Origin: Desulforhabdus amnigena
GTDB taxonomy: Bacteria > Desulfobacterota > Syntrophobacteria > Syntrophobacterales > Syntrophobacteraceae
Direction of reading: 5' to 3'
Length of the DNA: 64,000 nucleotides
Assembly (NCBI RefSeq): GCF_027925305.1
Contig: NZ_BSDR01000001.1
Coordinates: forward strand, 1,949,001-2,013,000
In this document: in pieces, positions 12,625 through 22,517 of the stretch
How the letters are laid out: each line of letters opens with the position of its first letter
How positions within the stretch are numbered: the stretch's first letter is position 1
Translations under genes and position numbers: made by a program
Notes under the pieces: model-generated
Told to the model about the DNA's origin: nothing
The model's input: only the letters and a program-made list of their open reading frames with translations
Databases searched by the model: none

Positions 12625-13650
12625 ATGAAACGAAGGCTCCCCGCAGAATGGGAATCGCAGGACGGAGTGCTGATGGCGTGGCCCCACGAAGCCAGCGACT
12701 GGCGATTTTACCTGCGTGCAGTGCAAACCACTTTCACGGAAATCATTCGACACATCACGCGATTCGAAAAGTGCATCCTGGTGGCACCGGACCCGGCCGA
12801 TGTTCGCGCGCGGCTGCAGAAGGCAGACATCCACATGGAACGGCTCCACATCTATAAAATGGATACCAATGACACCTGGGCGAGGGATTTCGGTCCCATC
12901 ACCATCCTCGAGGAGGGCAAACCGGTTCTCCTGGACTTCGGATTCAATGGCTGGGGCCTCAAGTTTCCCGCGGACCTGGACAACCAGATCACACGCAGGC
13001 TGCACCAACTGGGAGGTTTCCATTCCACTCCCCTGAAGACCGTGGGACTCGTTCTCGAGGGGGGCAGCATCGAGAGTGACGGAAACGGCACGATCCTAAC
13101 CACTACGGAATGCCTCACGAGTCCCAACCGTAACCCCCAGTTGACCCGGCAAGAAATCCAGGAGGAACTTGGCCGGCTCCTGGGAGCGGATCATTTCCTC
13201 TGGCTGGAAAACGGTTTTCTGGCAGGCGACGACACGGATTCTCACGTGGATACCCTGGCGAGACTCTGCCCCGACGACACGATCCTTCACACGGCATGCG
13301 ACGACCCGTCCGACATGCATTTCAAGGCCCTCCAGGCCATGACGGAAGAATTGAAACGCTTCAGGACCCGCCAGGGCCGCCCTTACCGGCTGATCCCCCT
13401 GCCCTGGCCTTCACCCCACCTGGACGATGAGGGAAAACGGCTTCCGGCCACTTACGCCAACTTCCTGGTCCTGAACGGTGCGGTGCTCGTCCCCACCTAC
13501 CGGGATCCCAAAGACGGGGAAGCCCTGAACGCCGTTCGAAAGGCCTTTCCGGACCGCGAAATCGTCGGTATCGACTGCAGCCCACTGATCCTTCAGCATG
13601 GTTCACTGCACTGTGTCACCATGCAGCTTCCCAAAGGAACCCTCTCATGA
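12625..13650 (+). CDS. aguA: Agmatine deiminase
   Basis: Converts agmatine to N-carbamoylputrescine and ammonia. 341 residues from ATG 12625, chosen because AGAAGG lies just upstream and family proteins begin near RLPAEWESQDGVLMAWPH. Guanidino-group hydrolase signatures: DTWARDFGPI, FGFNGWG, LVLEGGSIESDG with TTTECL, the DDTDSHVDTLAR substrate segment, and the catalytic Cys in HGSLHC near residue 330. It overlaps the next gene (ATGA), whose product uses its product. Both make putrescine from arginine-derived agmatine. Confidence 0.95.
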   Translation: MKRRLPAEWESQDGVLMAWPHEASDWRFYLRAVQTTFTEIIRHITRFEKCILVAPDPADVRARLQKADIHMERLHIYKMDTNDTWARDFGPITILEEGKPVLLDFGFNGWGLKFPADLDNQITRRLHQLGGFHSTPLKTVGLVLEGGSIESDGNGTILTTTECLTSPNRNPQLTRQEIQEELGRLLGADHFLWLENGFLAGDDTDSHVDTLARLCPDDTILHTACDDPSDMHFKALQAMTEELKRFRTRQGRPYRLIPLPWPSPHLDDEGKRLPATYANFLVLNGAVLVPTYRDPKDGEALNAVRKAFPDREIVGIDCSPLILQHGSLHCVTMQLPKGTLS

Positions 13651-14531
13651 AAAGACTTGTGGCGGGACTCATCCAGCAGAGTTGCTCGAGCGACAGGGCA
13701 TCCAACATTCAGAAGAGCATGGCCGCTATCCGTAAGGCAGCCGATGATGGAGCCCAACTGATCGTCCTTCAGGAGCTCCATACAGGGCTTTACTTCTGCC
13801 AGGCCGAAGACGCGGGGCAATTCGACCTTGCGGAGCCCATTCCCGGCCCTTCCACAGCGGCTTTCGGCGCTCTGGCAAGGGAACTGAACACGGTCATCGT
13901 AACATCCCTTTTCGAACGGCGCGCCGCCGGGCTGTACCACAACACGGCGGTGGTCCTGGAACGGGACGGCTCCATCGCCGGCAGATACCGCAAGATGCAC
14001 ATCCCCGACGATCCCGGATACTATGAAAAATTCTACTTCACGCCGGGAGACCTCGGATTCTATCCCATCGCGACTTCGCTGGGAAAACTCGGAGTCCTGG
14101 TCTGCTGGGACCAGTGGTATCCCGAAGCGGCGCGTCTCATGGCCCTGGCCGGTGCTGACCTTCTCATCTACCCGACGGCCATCGGATGGGACCCGGCTGA
14201 TGCCGAAGACGAACAGGAACGGCAGCTCGACGCGTGGATCACCGTCCAGCGCGGCCACGCCGTGGCCAACGGACTTCCCGTCCTCAGCGTGAACCGGGTA
14301 GGTTTCGAACCCTCCACCGAACCCCATGCAAGGGGCCAGCTCTTCTGGGGGAACAGCTTTGCGGCGGGACCCCAGGGGGAATTCCTGGCGAGGGCTTCAA
14401 GCAACGCGGAAGAAGTGCTCACTGTGGAACTGGATCTCGAACGCAGCGAATCCGTACGCCGCATCTGGCCCTTCCTCCGCGACCGGCGCATCGATGCTTA
14501 CGGGGAGCTCCTCAAACGCTACCGGGATTGA
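13647..14531 (+). CDS. aguB: N-carbamoylputrescine amidase
   Basis: Nitrilase-superfamily hydrolase, 294 residues, converting N-carbamoylputrescine to putrescine, CO2 and ammonia. The Glu-Lys-Cys triad is visible: Glu in IVLQELHTGLYFC, Lys in GRYRKMHIPDDPGYYEK, Cys in GVLVCWDQWYPEAARL. The motifs YEKFYFTPGD and FFGNSF-like LFWGNSF are those of plant and bacterial carbamoylputrescine amidases. The start overlaps the aguA stop by 4 bases, so the two enzymes are coupled. Confidence 0.95.
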   Translation: MKRLVAGLIQQSCSSDRASNIQKSMAAIRKAADDGAQLIVLQELHTGLYFCQAEDAGQFDLAEPIPGPSTAAFGALARELNTVIVTSLFERRAAGLYHNTAVVLERDGSIAGRYRKMHIPDDPGYYEKFYFTPGDLGFYPIATSLGKLGVLVCWDQWYPEAARLMALAGADLLIYPTAIGWDPADAEDEQERQLDAWITVQRGHAVANGLPVLSVNRVGFEPSTEPHARGQLFWGNSFAAGPQGEFLARASSNAEEVLTVELDLERSESVRRIWPFLRDRRIDAYGELLKRYRD

Positions 14532-14554
14532 CCCGCTGCAAGCTCCTGGCTTCA

Positions 14555-15454
14555 TCACCAATAGCAGGGCTTGAGGTATTCGGGGTCCATGGTTTCGACG
14601 GCACGCAAAGCGACCCGGACGGCATTTTCCTCGGCAGCCAGCTTGAGAGGGCGAGCGATCTCTTCACCCGCCGTGCGATCCGCAACCACGGCGCAAATGC
14701 AGGCTGCGGCAAAACCGTACACTCCGGCCATTTTGAGCAGCGTGCCGCACTCCATCTCGTAGTTGAGCACATTCAGATGCCGGTATTCTTCCGTGATGCC
14801 CCCGACCCGGATCTCATCCCGGTGCATCTCTTGAAGACGCTCCTCGGAAACCCCCAATGCCCGCAGCGTTTTCTTCGTGAGGCAAACACCGCCCAGCCAG
14901 CGCATCAGGTGCTTGTTGACCGACGATTCGGTGCGCTCTTGTCCCTCGTAGAATGTATCCACCGAAGCGGTGATTCCCATGTGCCAGTCGACCTTCAGTT
15001 CCCTGGCCGCATTGACCAGGGCGACAGTCACGAAAGGATTGGCCGCGGACGGGTACTCGACGGGAGCGATGTCATTGGCGGCTCCCTGTCTGCAGAGGGC
15101 CGCACGGGTAATCACCACACTGCCTGTTTTCACATGATCCTGAATGGAACCACATGTCCCGACGCGAATGATGCGGCGTATCCCGACATCATAGAGTTCA
15201 TTGACCACAATGCTGAGCGAAGGCGCTCCCATGCCGCTGGTGGCGGACAAAATACGTTGTCCGCCGGGAAGAGATGCCAGGTAGCTGTTCAGACCACGGT
15301 TTTCAGACAAAATTTTTACGAGCCGGACCCCTTCGGTTTCCCGGGCGATGCGTGCGGCCCGATCGGGGTCTCCACAAAGCAGAGCGAAGGCCGGCGGATG
15401 CTCCCCCAGGTCCTCCCGGCTGAAACCAATGTGATATCTGGGCTTGCAATTCAT
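14555..15454 (-). CDS. Nucleoside phosphorylase, uridine phosphorylase-like
   Basis: PNP/UDP family phosphorylase of 299 residues for nucleoside salvage. Phosphate-binding GDPDRAARIA, the IRVGTCGSIQ loop, a GMGAPSLSIVVNELYD segment and the ribose-binding YEMECGTLLKMA are all present. The specific base is not certain; the overall form is nearest to uridine phosphorylase. It is convergent with aguB, leaving 23 bases between stops. Confidence 0.85.
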   Translation of the reverse strand: MNCKPRYHIGFSREDLGEHPPAFALLCGDPDRAARIARETEGVRLVKILSENRGLNSYLASLPGGQRILSATSGMGAPSLSIVVNELYDVGIRRIIRVGTCGSIQDHVKTGSVVITRAALCRQGAANDIAPVEYPSAANPFVTVALVNAARELKVDWHMGITASVDTFYEGQERTESSVNKHLMRWLGGVCLTKKTLRALGVSEERLQEMHRDEIRVGGITEEYRHLNVLNYEMECGTLLKMAGVYGFAAACICAVVADRTAGEEIARPLKLAAEENAVRVALRAVETMDPEYLKPCYW

Positions 15455-15560
15455 GATTCAATCTTTTCCTGAAAAGTGTTCTGATCTTGAACGCTTTGAT
15501 CTTGAAGTTCCGGCAATCAAAGTGCACTATAATTTATAAAATTCCATTTAAGCACCAATA

Positions 15561-15674
15561 AGAACCTATCCAAAAACCTACCTCGGCAGCGGACACCCCC
15601 CTTTAATTCCCCCCTCAAGGGTGGACCAAGGGGGGTGTCGCAAAGTCCACAGGTGGTTTCTGGATAGGTTCTAA
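15561..15674. repeat. MITE-like repeat, copy 1
   Basis: A 114-bp palindromic unit. It starts AGAACCTATCCAAAAACC and ends GGTTTCTGGATAGGTTCT, the reverse complement with few changes. The middle holds a C-run and G-run stem (ACCCCCCTTTAATTCCCCCC and its partner). A near-identical copy lies at 28648-28761 and half a copy at 56930-57013. No coding capacity, so it would need a transposase acting in trans. Confidence 0.8.
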
Positions 15675-15759
15675 GTACCAAAGCAAAAGTTTCTTAAAAC
15701 ATTATGATACTCGATCATGAGCCATGAGCCATGAGCCTTTTTCTTATAAGGGGCGCCCG

Positions 15760-18700
15760 ATGCTTGATCCTGGTATGGTGCTTATAATTTGCTGTCTTTA
15801 CATGGGTTTCCTCTTTTTGATAGCCCTCTGGACAGAGTGGAAATCCGCCACGGGCAAAAACCCGGCCAACCATCCGGTGGTTTATTCTCTCTCCCTGGCA
15901 GTTTATCTGAGCTCATGGACCTATTACGGCAGCGTGGGCATGGCTGCACGCTCCGGAATGCTTTTCGCCACTTTTTACCTGGGCTCCACCATCGTGGTTT
16001 TCCTCTGGTGGACCCTCCTGCGTAAAATGGTCCATCTCAAAACCATGCACCACATCACCAGCATCGCAGACTTCATTTCAGCCCGTTACAGCAAATCCCG
16101 GTCCCTGGCGGCCCTGGCAACCCTCATCGCCCTGGTGGGAACCGCTCCTTATATCGCTCTCCAGCTCAAGGCGATCATCTCCACTTTCCGTATCATCACT
16201 CATTCGCCCGCGGCCGGTAGAGCCACCGGGATCCTCACGACTTCGTGGATCACCGATCATGTCGGGCTGACTGTAGTCGGGCTCATGACCCTCTTCACCA
16301 TCATTTTCGGCGCCAGGCGGCTGGATCCCACGGAACGCCACGAGGGGATGGTCATGGCCCTGTCAGTCGAATGCATAGTCAAATGGGTGGCCTTCATCGC
16401 AGTGGGCATCTTTGTAACCTATTTCCTTTACACGGGATTTGGCGACATATTTCAACGCCTCCGTGAAAGCCCGTCATGGAATCAGGACCTGCACAACACG
16501 AACCTCATGAGCTTCGGGCAAGAGGACACTCCCTTCTACTCGACATGGATGAGTTACTTCATCCTCTCCATGTCCGCCGTTTTGTTTCTGCCGAGGCAGT
16601 TTCACGTGGCCGTCGTGGAAAACTTCGACGAGAAGCACATCCTCACAGCCATGTGGCTCTTTCCCCTTTACATGATTCTGATCAACATCTTCGTCGTTCC
16701 CATTGCCATCGCCGGCCTGTTGAAAGGTTACCCGGTTTCCCTGGCCGATGCGTTTGTCCTCATATTGCCCCTGAACCACGGTGAGCCCTGGATGGCGCTC
16801 CTGGCGTTCATTGGAGGATTTTCAGCCGCTGCGGGTATGATCATGATCAGCGCCATGACCATGTCCACCATGATTGCCAACCACCTGCTGCTCCCCCTCC
16901 TGGGCTGGCTTCGCCCTCTCTCTTTCCTGAAACGCCACCTGCTCAGATGCCGCTGGGTTGCCGTGACCGCTTTTCTCCTCATGGGCTACTGGTTTGAAGA
17001 ACGGATCGGGGAATCCTACGTCCTCATCAATATGGGATTGATCGCCTTCGCCGCCGTGCTCCAATTCGCCCCGGCCATGCTGGGGGGACTCTTCTGGCGG
17101 AGAGGAAACAAGGCGGGCGCCATGCTCGGTTTGAGCGCAGGGTTTTTGACCTGGGCCTATACACTCCTGATCCCTTCATTCGCCAAAAGCGGGTGGATCT
17201 CTCAAGGCCTGCTCCAAAACGGCCCCTGGGGCATTGAACTCCTCAAACCCGAACATCTTTTCGGTCTCACGGGACTCGATCCCGTCAGCCACACGGTTTT
17301 CTGGACCCTCCTCTTCAACATCGGGTTCTATGTGCTGGGTTCCCTGTGTACCGAACAAAGCGAAGAGGACCGAGGGGTGGCCGAAGAATTTGTGGGGGTC
17401 CTCACACTCTCCCAAGCTCCAAGCCCCATGGCGGCAAGAGAAGCCTATATCGACATGGGACTGAAAAGAAACGAGGTGGAGGCTCTCCTGAGCCAATACT
17501 TCAACGGTTCAGAAGTAAGCGCCATCACTGAAAAATGCCTTTGCGCCGCGGGGATTGCCGGGAAAGACCAGATTTCCATCACTGAATTGCTCGAATTTCA
17601 TAACGAGGTGGAAAAGTCTTTGGCCGGTTCCATCGGATCGGCGGAAGCCCATAAGGCCGTGAGCAAGGGAACCATTTTCACTCCCCGGGAAACACGGGAA
17701 CTTTCAGAAGTCTACGAAGAATTTCTGAGCAACCTGAAAATCACCTCGCCGGATTTGAAAAGAAAGATCGAATACTACCAGGAAAGGATCCGGCTGGCCG
17801 AAGAACGCTACCTGCACCTCGTGCGCCACAGCCCTTCCCTCATCTATATGCTGCGCAGGGATTTCAACCTGGATTTCATCAATCAGGCCTGTTCCATGAT
17901 GCTCGGCTATACCCCGGAAGAAGCCATGAGCACCCCTCACTGGTTTCTGGAACGCATCCATCCGGACGACCAGTTGCGTATAAAAGATTTGTTCATGGCC
18001 GCCTTCAAGACCTGCGAACTCTCTTTTTCCGCAGAATGCCGCCTCATACACAAGAATGGGCATTCCATTCACGCCATCATCAAGTCCATCCCTTTTTGTG
18101 GTTGGGAAAAAGGCCATGAAGTAGAGCGCCTGGAAGGAATCATCGTGGATATCACCGACCGTGTTTTTCTGGAAAAGGCCCTGGTGCAAAAGGAGACGCT
18201 CAACGCTCTAGGCGCCATTTCACTGGAGGTCGCTCATGAGATTCGCAATCCCCTCATGTCCATAGGAGGCTTCGCCCGCAGGCTTCAGAAAAAAATGCCC
18301 GAACTGCCCGAACCCCACATCATATTGCGGGAAGCGGAGCGGCTGGAAAAACTGCTGGGCAGAATCAGGGATTATTTGAGGCCCATAGAGATCCGCGCTG
18401 AAGAAGCCTCCATCAATGATACCATTTCCCAATGCCTGGAACTGCTGGCTCCGGAGATGAACGAAAAGGGCGTAACATCCGAGATCCATCTCGATTCAAG
18501 ACTCCCGCACATTTACACCGATCCGGAAATACTGATCCAGATCTTCACCGTTCTTATCCGCAGTGCCCTGCAGGCCATGACAAAGGGCGGGATATTTTAC
18601 ATCAAAACATTTGAAAGCGATCAGAACATCCATATAGAGTTCAGACACGAGGTTGGTAAAGCCAGGTTCAAGGAACCCGACCTCCTCTTTCTTCCCTTTG

Positions 18701-18831
18701 ATGAAGGGGCTCAGAATATCGGTCTGCCTCTATGCTACCGGTTGCTCAAGTACCTGGACGGTCTTCTTTCCTTTACAACGGAACAAAACCATGTGGTATT
18801 CACCGTTTCTTTGCCCAAAAGAGCACAGTAG
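15760..18831 (+). CDS. Sodium/solute symporter fused to PAS sensor histidine kinase
   Basis: Protein of 1023 residues. Residues 1 to about 560 form a SSS (SLC5)-type transporter with some 13 membrane segments. A linker and a PAS domain (RHSPSLIYMLRRDFNLDFINQA, with IVDITDR at its end) follow, then a histidine-kinase region with H-box VAHEIRNPLMS, His near residue 826. The ATPase part is short and its G-boxes are weak. CbrA-type sensors share this plan, detecting or transporting a nutrient and signalling to a sigma-54 regulator. ATG 15760 has AAGGGG upstream; the frame is open to 15724, but those bases belong to a dispersed repeat. No response regulator is adjacent. Confidence 0.88.
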   Translation: MLDPGMVLIICCLYMGFLFLIALWTEWKSATGKNPANHPVVYSLSLAVYLSSWTYYGSVGMAARSGMLFATFYLGSTIVVFLWWTLLRKMVHLKTMHHITSIADFISARYSKSRSLAALATLIALVGTAPYIALQLKAIISTFRIITHSPAAGRATGILTTSWITDHVGLTVVGLMTLFTIIFGARRLDPTERHEGMVMALSVECIVKWVAFIAVGIFVTYFLYTGFGDIFQRLRESPSWNQDLHNTNLMSFGQEDTPFYSTWMSYFILSMSAVLFLPRQFHVAVVENFDEKHILTAMWLFPLYMILINIFVVPIAIAGLLKGYPVSLADAFVLILPLNHGEPWMALLAFIGGFSAAAGMIMISAMTMSTMIANHLLLPLLGWLRPLSFLKRHLLRCRWVAVTAFLLMGYWFEERIGESYVLINMGLIAFAAVLQFAPAMLGGLFWRRGNKAGAMLGLSAGFLTWAYTLLIPSFAKSGWISQGLLQNGPWGIELLKPEHLFGLTGLDPVSHTVFWTLLFNIGFYVLGSLCTEQSEEDRGVAEEFVGVLTLSQAPSPMAAREAYIDMGLKRNEVEALLSQYFNGSEVSAITEKCLCAAGIAGKDQISITELLEFHNEVEKSLAGSIGSAEAHKAVSKGTIFTPRETRELSEVYEEFLSNLKITSPDLKRKIEYYQERIRLAEERYLHLVRHSPSLIYMLRRDFNLDFINQACSMMLGYTPEEAMSTPHWFLERIHPDDQLRIKDLFMAAFKTCELSFSAECRLIHKNGHSIHAIIKSIPFCGWEKGHEVERLEGIIVDITDRVFLEKALVQKETLNALGAISLEVAHEIRNPLMSIGGFARRLQKKMPELPEPHIILREAERLEKLLGRIRDYLRPIEIRAEEASINDTISQCLELLAPEMNEKGVTSEIHLDSRLPHIYTDPEILIQIFTVLIRSALQAMTKGGIFYIKTFESDQNIHIEFRHEVGKARFKEPDLLFLPFDEGAQNIGLPLCYRLLKYLDGLLSFTTEQNHVVFTVSLPKRAQ

Positions 18832-18961
18832 AATTCAGGATTTTTCCAAGGAACACCAACGTCCGGCGTCGCGGGACCGAATCTTTACCGGGTATTCGAA
18901 CAGAAGTTGGAAGATCCTCATATCGGGTCGCTTTATTTCAGGGAGTTGGCGGATTCTAATA

Positions 18962-19065
18962 TCCCGTTATTCACCACGGAGACACGGAGGGCACGGAGTA
19001 GATTTTGGAATTCTTCTGGGATTCCTCCGTGATCTCTGTGCCTCCGTGGTAAATGGGGATTTCAA
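18962..19065. repeat. Dispersed repeat of the CCACGGAG type, inverted partner at 21157-21262
   Basis: Contains ACCACGGAGACACGGAGGGC and, about 45 bases on, the inverted form CTCTGTGCCTCCGTGGTAAA, joined by TTTTGGAATTCTTCTGGGAT. The whole unit recurs inverted at 21157-21262, so the two copies bracket the esterase and ATP-grasp genes. Shorter copies lie near 21805-21860 and 28229-28306. Confidence 0.8.
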
Positions 19066-19121
19066 GAGCGACTCACTCCCTTATCACCATATCCCTGGAT
19101 GATTGAACGATTGGAGCAAAC

Positions 19122-19910
19122 ATGAGCGACATTCAGATTCTGCATGATTTTTATTCCCATCCGGAAGGAGCTAACAGGACCCTCCGCATTTGCATCCCGG
19201 ACGCTTATTATTCACAGCCCGCAACATATTTTCCGGTGCTTTACATGCTGGACGGTCAGAACGTTTTCAGTCACCCGGAGTCCGCTGTCTTCCATACCTG
19301 GTGCGCCAACACGACCATGGACCGGCTCATCGCCGAAGGCCGCATCCGCCCCTGGATCATCGTGGCGATCGATCATCTGCCCGACCGTTTTTCTGAATAT
19401 TCCCCATGGAATGAGCCCGCGGTAGGGGCTGAGGGGCGCGGCTGGCTGTTCATCGATTTTCTCGTGAATTATCTCAAACCCTTCATGGATCAGAACTACC
19501 GAACGCTTGGGGAACCGCACTGGACAGGGATACTGGGGGCCAGCCTGGGAGGATTGATGAGCCTTGCGGCCGGGAAGGTTCACCCCGATGTCTTTGGTCG
19601 GATCGGCGCCGTTTCTCCATCGGTCATGTGGGCAAACGGGGAAATTTTCCGCCTCTGGGATCATCCCACCGGTCACTGGTGCAAAATCTATATGGATACG
19701 GGCTCCCTGGAACGCTATTGGTATTACAACATTTACCTGGACTATGTCGAATCCACGAAGAACTTCTACGAGCACCTGAAAAGCCTCGGCCTGAAGGACC
19801 ACGAACTGCGCTATGTCGTGGCCCAAGATCATTTCCACAACGAAGAAGCCTGGCAGGCGCGTCTTCCCGATATATTTACCTGGCTGCTCGAGGATGCCAA
19901 AGGGGTTTAG
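19122..19910 (+). CDS. Putative esterase, alpha/beta hydrolase
   Basis: Protein of 262 residues in the esterase D / enterochelin esterase-like family. It has the oxyanion-region strand FPVLYMLDGQNVF, the nucleophile elbow GASLGGLMSL (GxSxG) and a late His in AQDHFHNEEAW as likely general base. No signal peptide, so it is probably cytoplasmic. The substrate cannot be inferred. It is convergent with the ATP-grasp gene. Confidence 0.82.
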   Translation: MSDIQILHDFYSHPEGANRTLRICIPDAYYSQPATYFPVLYMLDGQNVFSHPESAVFHTWCANTTMDRLIAEGRIRPWIIVAIDHLPDRFSEYSPWNEPAVGAEGRGWLFIDFLVNYLKPFMDQNYRTLGEPHWTGILGASLGGLMSLAAGKVHPDVFGRIGAVSPSVMWANGEIFRLWDHPTGHWCKIYMDTGSLERYWYYNIYLDYVESTKNFYEHLKSLGLKDHELRYVVAQDHFHNEEAWQARLPDIFTWLLEDAKGV

Positions 19911-19974
19911 AGGATATCCGAAAGCCCATCGCCCCGACCCTCTCCCTCGGGGAGAGGGAGTCTCCGGGCAGGCT

Positions 19975-21132
19975 TCAAACCGTCTCTTCCACCTTCCGGA
20001 TGGCTTCCAGCAATGGATTCAGCTCGGGGGTCCTCAAAAGGTAAGCATAATTTCCCATAGCATCGCTGAGTGCATCGGGAACATCCCTGTGAGCCACCAC
20101 CATGGGGCCCAAGCTGGCCAGCAGTTCTTCGTGACTCCAGCGGTAATTCACTCCATGCCGCCTCGACGCATGGGCCACGTGATACTTGCGTTCGAAATGA
20201 AAATCCCTGCGCACACCGGCGACAAGGTCCGCCCACCAGCGGAAGAGATCGATGTCGCAGGCATAATTCATCATGTCCAGAGTGAAGCCGCCCGGCGGAC
20301 GCACATTGATTTCCAGGGCATAAAACTCCTCCGCATCCTTACGAAAGAATTCGATATGAAAAAAGCGCTCCCGAACCTTGAAAGCCTCCACCGCCTTTCT
20401 CCCCAATTCTTCCAGGCGCGGAGGAATCTCACGCAGTGAGTAGTAATGCATGGGACCGCGCTCGCTGACAATTTCCATGATCCCGCCGGAAAAGCGGTTC
20501 ACCGTCCAGAAGACGATTTCACCATCACGATTTGTCAGACCGTCGAAGCTCAGAAGGTCGCCGGTCAGTATCGATTCGACCATGTATCCGTCCGGAAGGT
20601 TGTGAAGGGCGCCATTGAGCTCTTCTTCGCTGGAAACCTTGAATGTGCCCGCCGCTCCTACCCCCTGATCCGGTTTGAAGATGACGGGGTAGCCGTATTG
20701 TTTGACGAAGCGCCGAACGCTCTGCTCGTCCGTTGCAAGAATGCCCCCGGCACAGGGGATACCGGATTCCACGAACCGCCTTTTCATCCCCATCTTATGG
20801 CGGTTGACTTCGAGGTCACCCGGTTTTTGCCCGAAGACATTGAAATCTTCACGTAAACGGGCGTCCACGTCCAGCCAGAACTCCGTGTGGGATTCAATGC
20901 GATCGATCTTTCCGTACTTGTGCGTGAAAAAACCGCAGGCCCGAAGCATGGCATCATAGTCCATCATGGTAGGGACGCGGTAGTACTCCGTCAGAGCTTC
21001 CCGGAGCTCGGGACGCAGATCGTCCCACGGAGCGTCGCCGATGCCCAAAACGTTTACCCCCGCCTGTCGAAGAGAGGTGCAGAACAGGAAATAGGTCGGG
21101 GGGAAATTTGGAGATATAAAAACCACATTCAT
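19975..21132 (-). CDS. ATP-grasp superfamily ligase
   Basis: Protein of 385 residues. An N-terminal pre-ATP-grasp domain (NVVFISPNFPPTYFLFCTSL, with VLGIGDAPWDDL) precedes an ATP-grasp fold: KRRFVESGIPCAGG, YPVIFKPDQGVGAAGTFKV for ATP phosphate binding, and FHIEFFRKDAEEFYALEINVRPPGG with the metal-binding Glu-x-Asn. Such enzymes join a carboxylate to an amine or thiol; relatives are often annotated only as carboxylate-amine ligases. The acceptor is unknown. Confidence 0.8.
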   Translation of the reverse strand: MNVVFISPNFPPTYFLFCTSLRQAGVNVLGIGDAPWDDLRPELREALTEYYRVPTMMDYDAMLRACGFFTHKYGKIDRIESHTEFWLDVDARLREDFNVFGQKPGDLEVNRHKMGMKRRFVESGIPCAGGILATDEQSVRRFVKQYGYPVIFKPDQGVGAAGTFKVSSEEELNGALHNLPDGYMVESILTGDLLSFDGLTNRDGEIVFWTVNRFSGGIMEIVSERGPMHYYSLREIPPRLEELGRKAVEAFKVRERFFHIEFFRKDAEEFYALEINVRPPGGFTLDMMNYACDIDLFRWWADLVAGVRRDFHFERKYHVAHASRRHGVNYRWSHEELLASLGPMVVAHRDVPDALSDAMGNYAYLLRTPELNPLLEAIRKVEETV

Positions 21133-21156
21133 TGTATTTCTCCTTCGTAGGGAAAT

Positions 21157-21262
21157 GAGTCACTCTTGAAATCCCCATTTACCACGGAGGCACAGAGATC
21201 ACGGAAGAATCCCATAAGAATTCCAAAATCTTCTCCGTGCCCTCCGTGGTGGATAACGGGAT
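21157..21262. repeat. Inverted copy of the 18962 repeat
   Basis: Runs from GAGTCACTCTTGAAATCCCC to CGTGGTGGATAACGGGATAT and is almost the exact reverse complement of the unit near 18950-19075. A third, shorter copy follows the cytidine deaminase start at 21805-21860. Confidence 0.8.
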
Positions 21263-21314
21263 ATCTGCGGAATGCAAAAGGTGTTGAGTGGATCAAGAGC
21301 CGACTTTGATCTCC

Positions 21315-21740
21315 TCAACGTGGACCATTGAGCCTGGGAAGCCGGGTGGAAGCGAAGGCATGGGGAAGAAGCCGGTCCAGAGTGGTCTCGACGCGGTGGT
21401 CGGTATCACAGAAACACTTCACCAGGGCATTGGGACCGAACTCGTGGATGACCTGACGGCATGCACCGCAAGGAAGTGTGGCCCGTCCCGTCGGTGTGTA
21501 TACGACCACCACACGGATTTCCCGGCACCCTTCCGAAACGGCCTTGAAGACTGCAGTACGTTCCGCACAGTTGGTCAACCCGTAGGAAACGTTCTCCACA
21601 TTGCATCCAGTGAAAATCCCACCCGTTTCCGTCAGCACCGCAGCCCCCACGGGAAACCGACTGTAGCGGCAGTAGCTGTTCCTGGCCGCCTCACGGGCAA
21701 GCCGTTTCATTTCTTCCAGCAGCTCTTTTGGAAAATCCAT
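21315..21740 (-). CDS. cdd: Cytidine deaminase
   Basis: Zinc hydrolase of 141 residues converting cytidine and deoxycytidine to the uridines. Zinc site: TNCAERTAVFKA, with the zinc Cys and catalytic Glu, and LPCGACRQVIHEF with the other two Cys. SRFPVGAAVLT and CNVENVSYG match the family. ATG 21740 is preferred because GAGGGG lies 6 bases upstream; an ATG two codons earlier abuts that site. With the nucleoside phosphorylase at 14.5 kb it suggests pyrimidine salvage. Confidence 0.93.
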   Translation of the reverse strand: MDFPKELLEEMKRLAREAARNSYCRYSRFPVGAAVLTETGGIFTGCNVENVSYGLTNCAERTAVFKAVSEGCREIRVVVVYTPTGRATLPCGACRQVIHEFGPNALVKCFCDTDHRVETTLDRLLPHAFASTRLPRLNGPR

Positions 21741-22115
21741 GGGCATCCCCTCACAAAGAAAACGACTCGACCGCCTCCGCCCGAACACGCCGGGAACCTC
21801 GAAGAACCAAAATCTTCTCCGTGCCTTCCGTGTCTCCGTGGTGAATAACGGGATATTGGAATCCGGACCTATAGGTTGCGTATTTTCAAGACAATGAAAG
21901 ACAAAGGCTTTTGAATTCTATTAGCTCAAAGATGGAGAGGGGACAAGATCCATTTTGAAGGGACCGGGGGGAAAGTCGGTAATCGTCGAACGAGTCCTCC
22001 CAACGTCATGGGCGCAAAGGCGGGCATTCAGAAACTCTGCACGAAACGATACATTCGATTCTTGAAGACCTGATCTGCAAGGTCCCTCAAGAACAAAAAG
22101 CCGCACATACAGCCT

Positions 22116-22517
22116 TCAACTCTGCGACCACAACATTCTCGGAAGATCAAAAGCGGTGCACTTTCCAATGACCTTCATCACACTGGCGAGGAATTCATTC
22201 AGCCTGAAAGGCTTGGTCAGATAAGCGCTGGCGCCCAGCCTCAAAGCGGTACTTCTGGCTTCCTCGTCATAACTTGCGGTCATCATGATAAAGGGCGTAA
22301 AGGGGTAGCCCGAAAGCACATATGATAGAAGGTCCAGGCCGGATTCAAGGGGCATATTCAGGTCGGAGACGATCAATTGAAAATGGTTCCGCTTGAGCTG
22401 TCTGCGGGCTTGGGCCACACTGCCGGCCACAACACATTCGTAGCCGTTCATCTCAAGAAAATCGGTCACTATGGAACGAAAAGTCGCGTCGTCATCAACG
22501 ATCAAGATCTTGGCCAT
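22116..22517 (-). CDS. Single-domain response regulator (CheY-like receiver)
   Basis: Receiver of 133 residues. Acidic pair in ILIVDDDATFRSIV, the phospho-acceptor Asp in FQLIVSDLNMPLESG, a Thr in FIMMTASYDEEAR, and the Lys in ASAYLTKPFRL. No output domain, so it acts by protein contact or phosphorelay. No kinase is adjacent. ATG 22517 is taken because the protein then starts MAKILIVDDD; the frame extends upstream without homology. Confidence 0.88.
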   Translation of the reverse strand: MAKILIVDDDATFRSIVTDFLEMNGYECVVAGSVAQARRQLKRNHFQLIVSDLNMPLESGLDLLSYVLSGYPFTPFIMMTASYDEEARSTALRLGASAYLTKPFRLNEFLASVMKVIGKCTAFDLPRMLWSQS

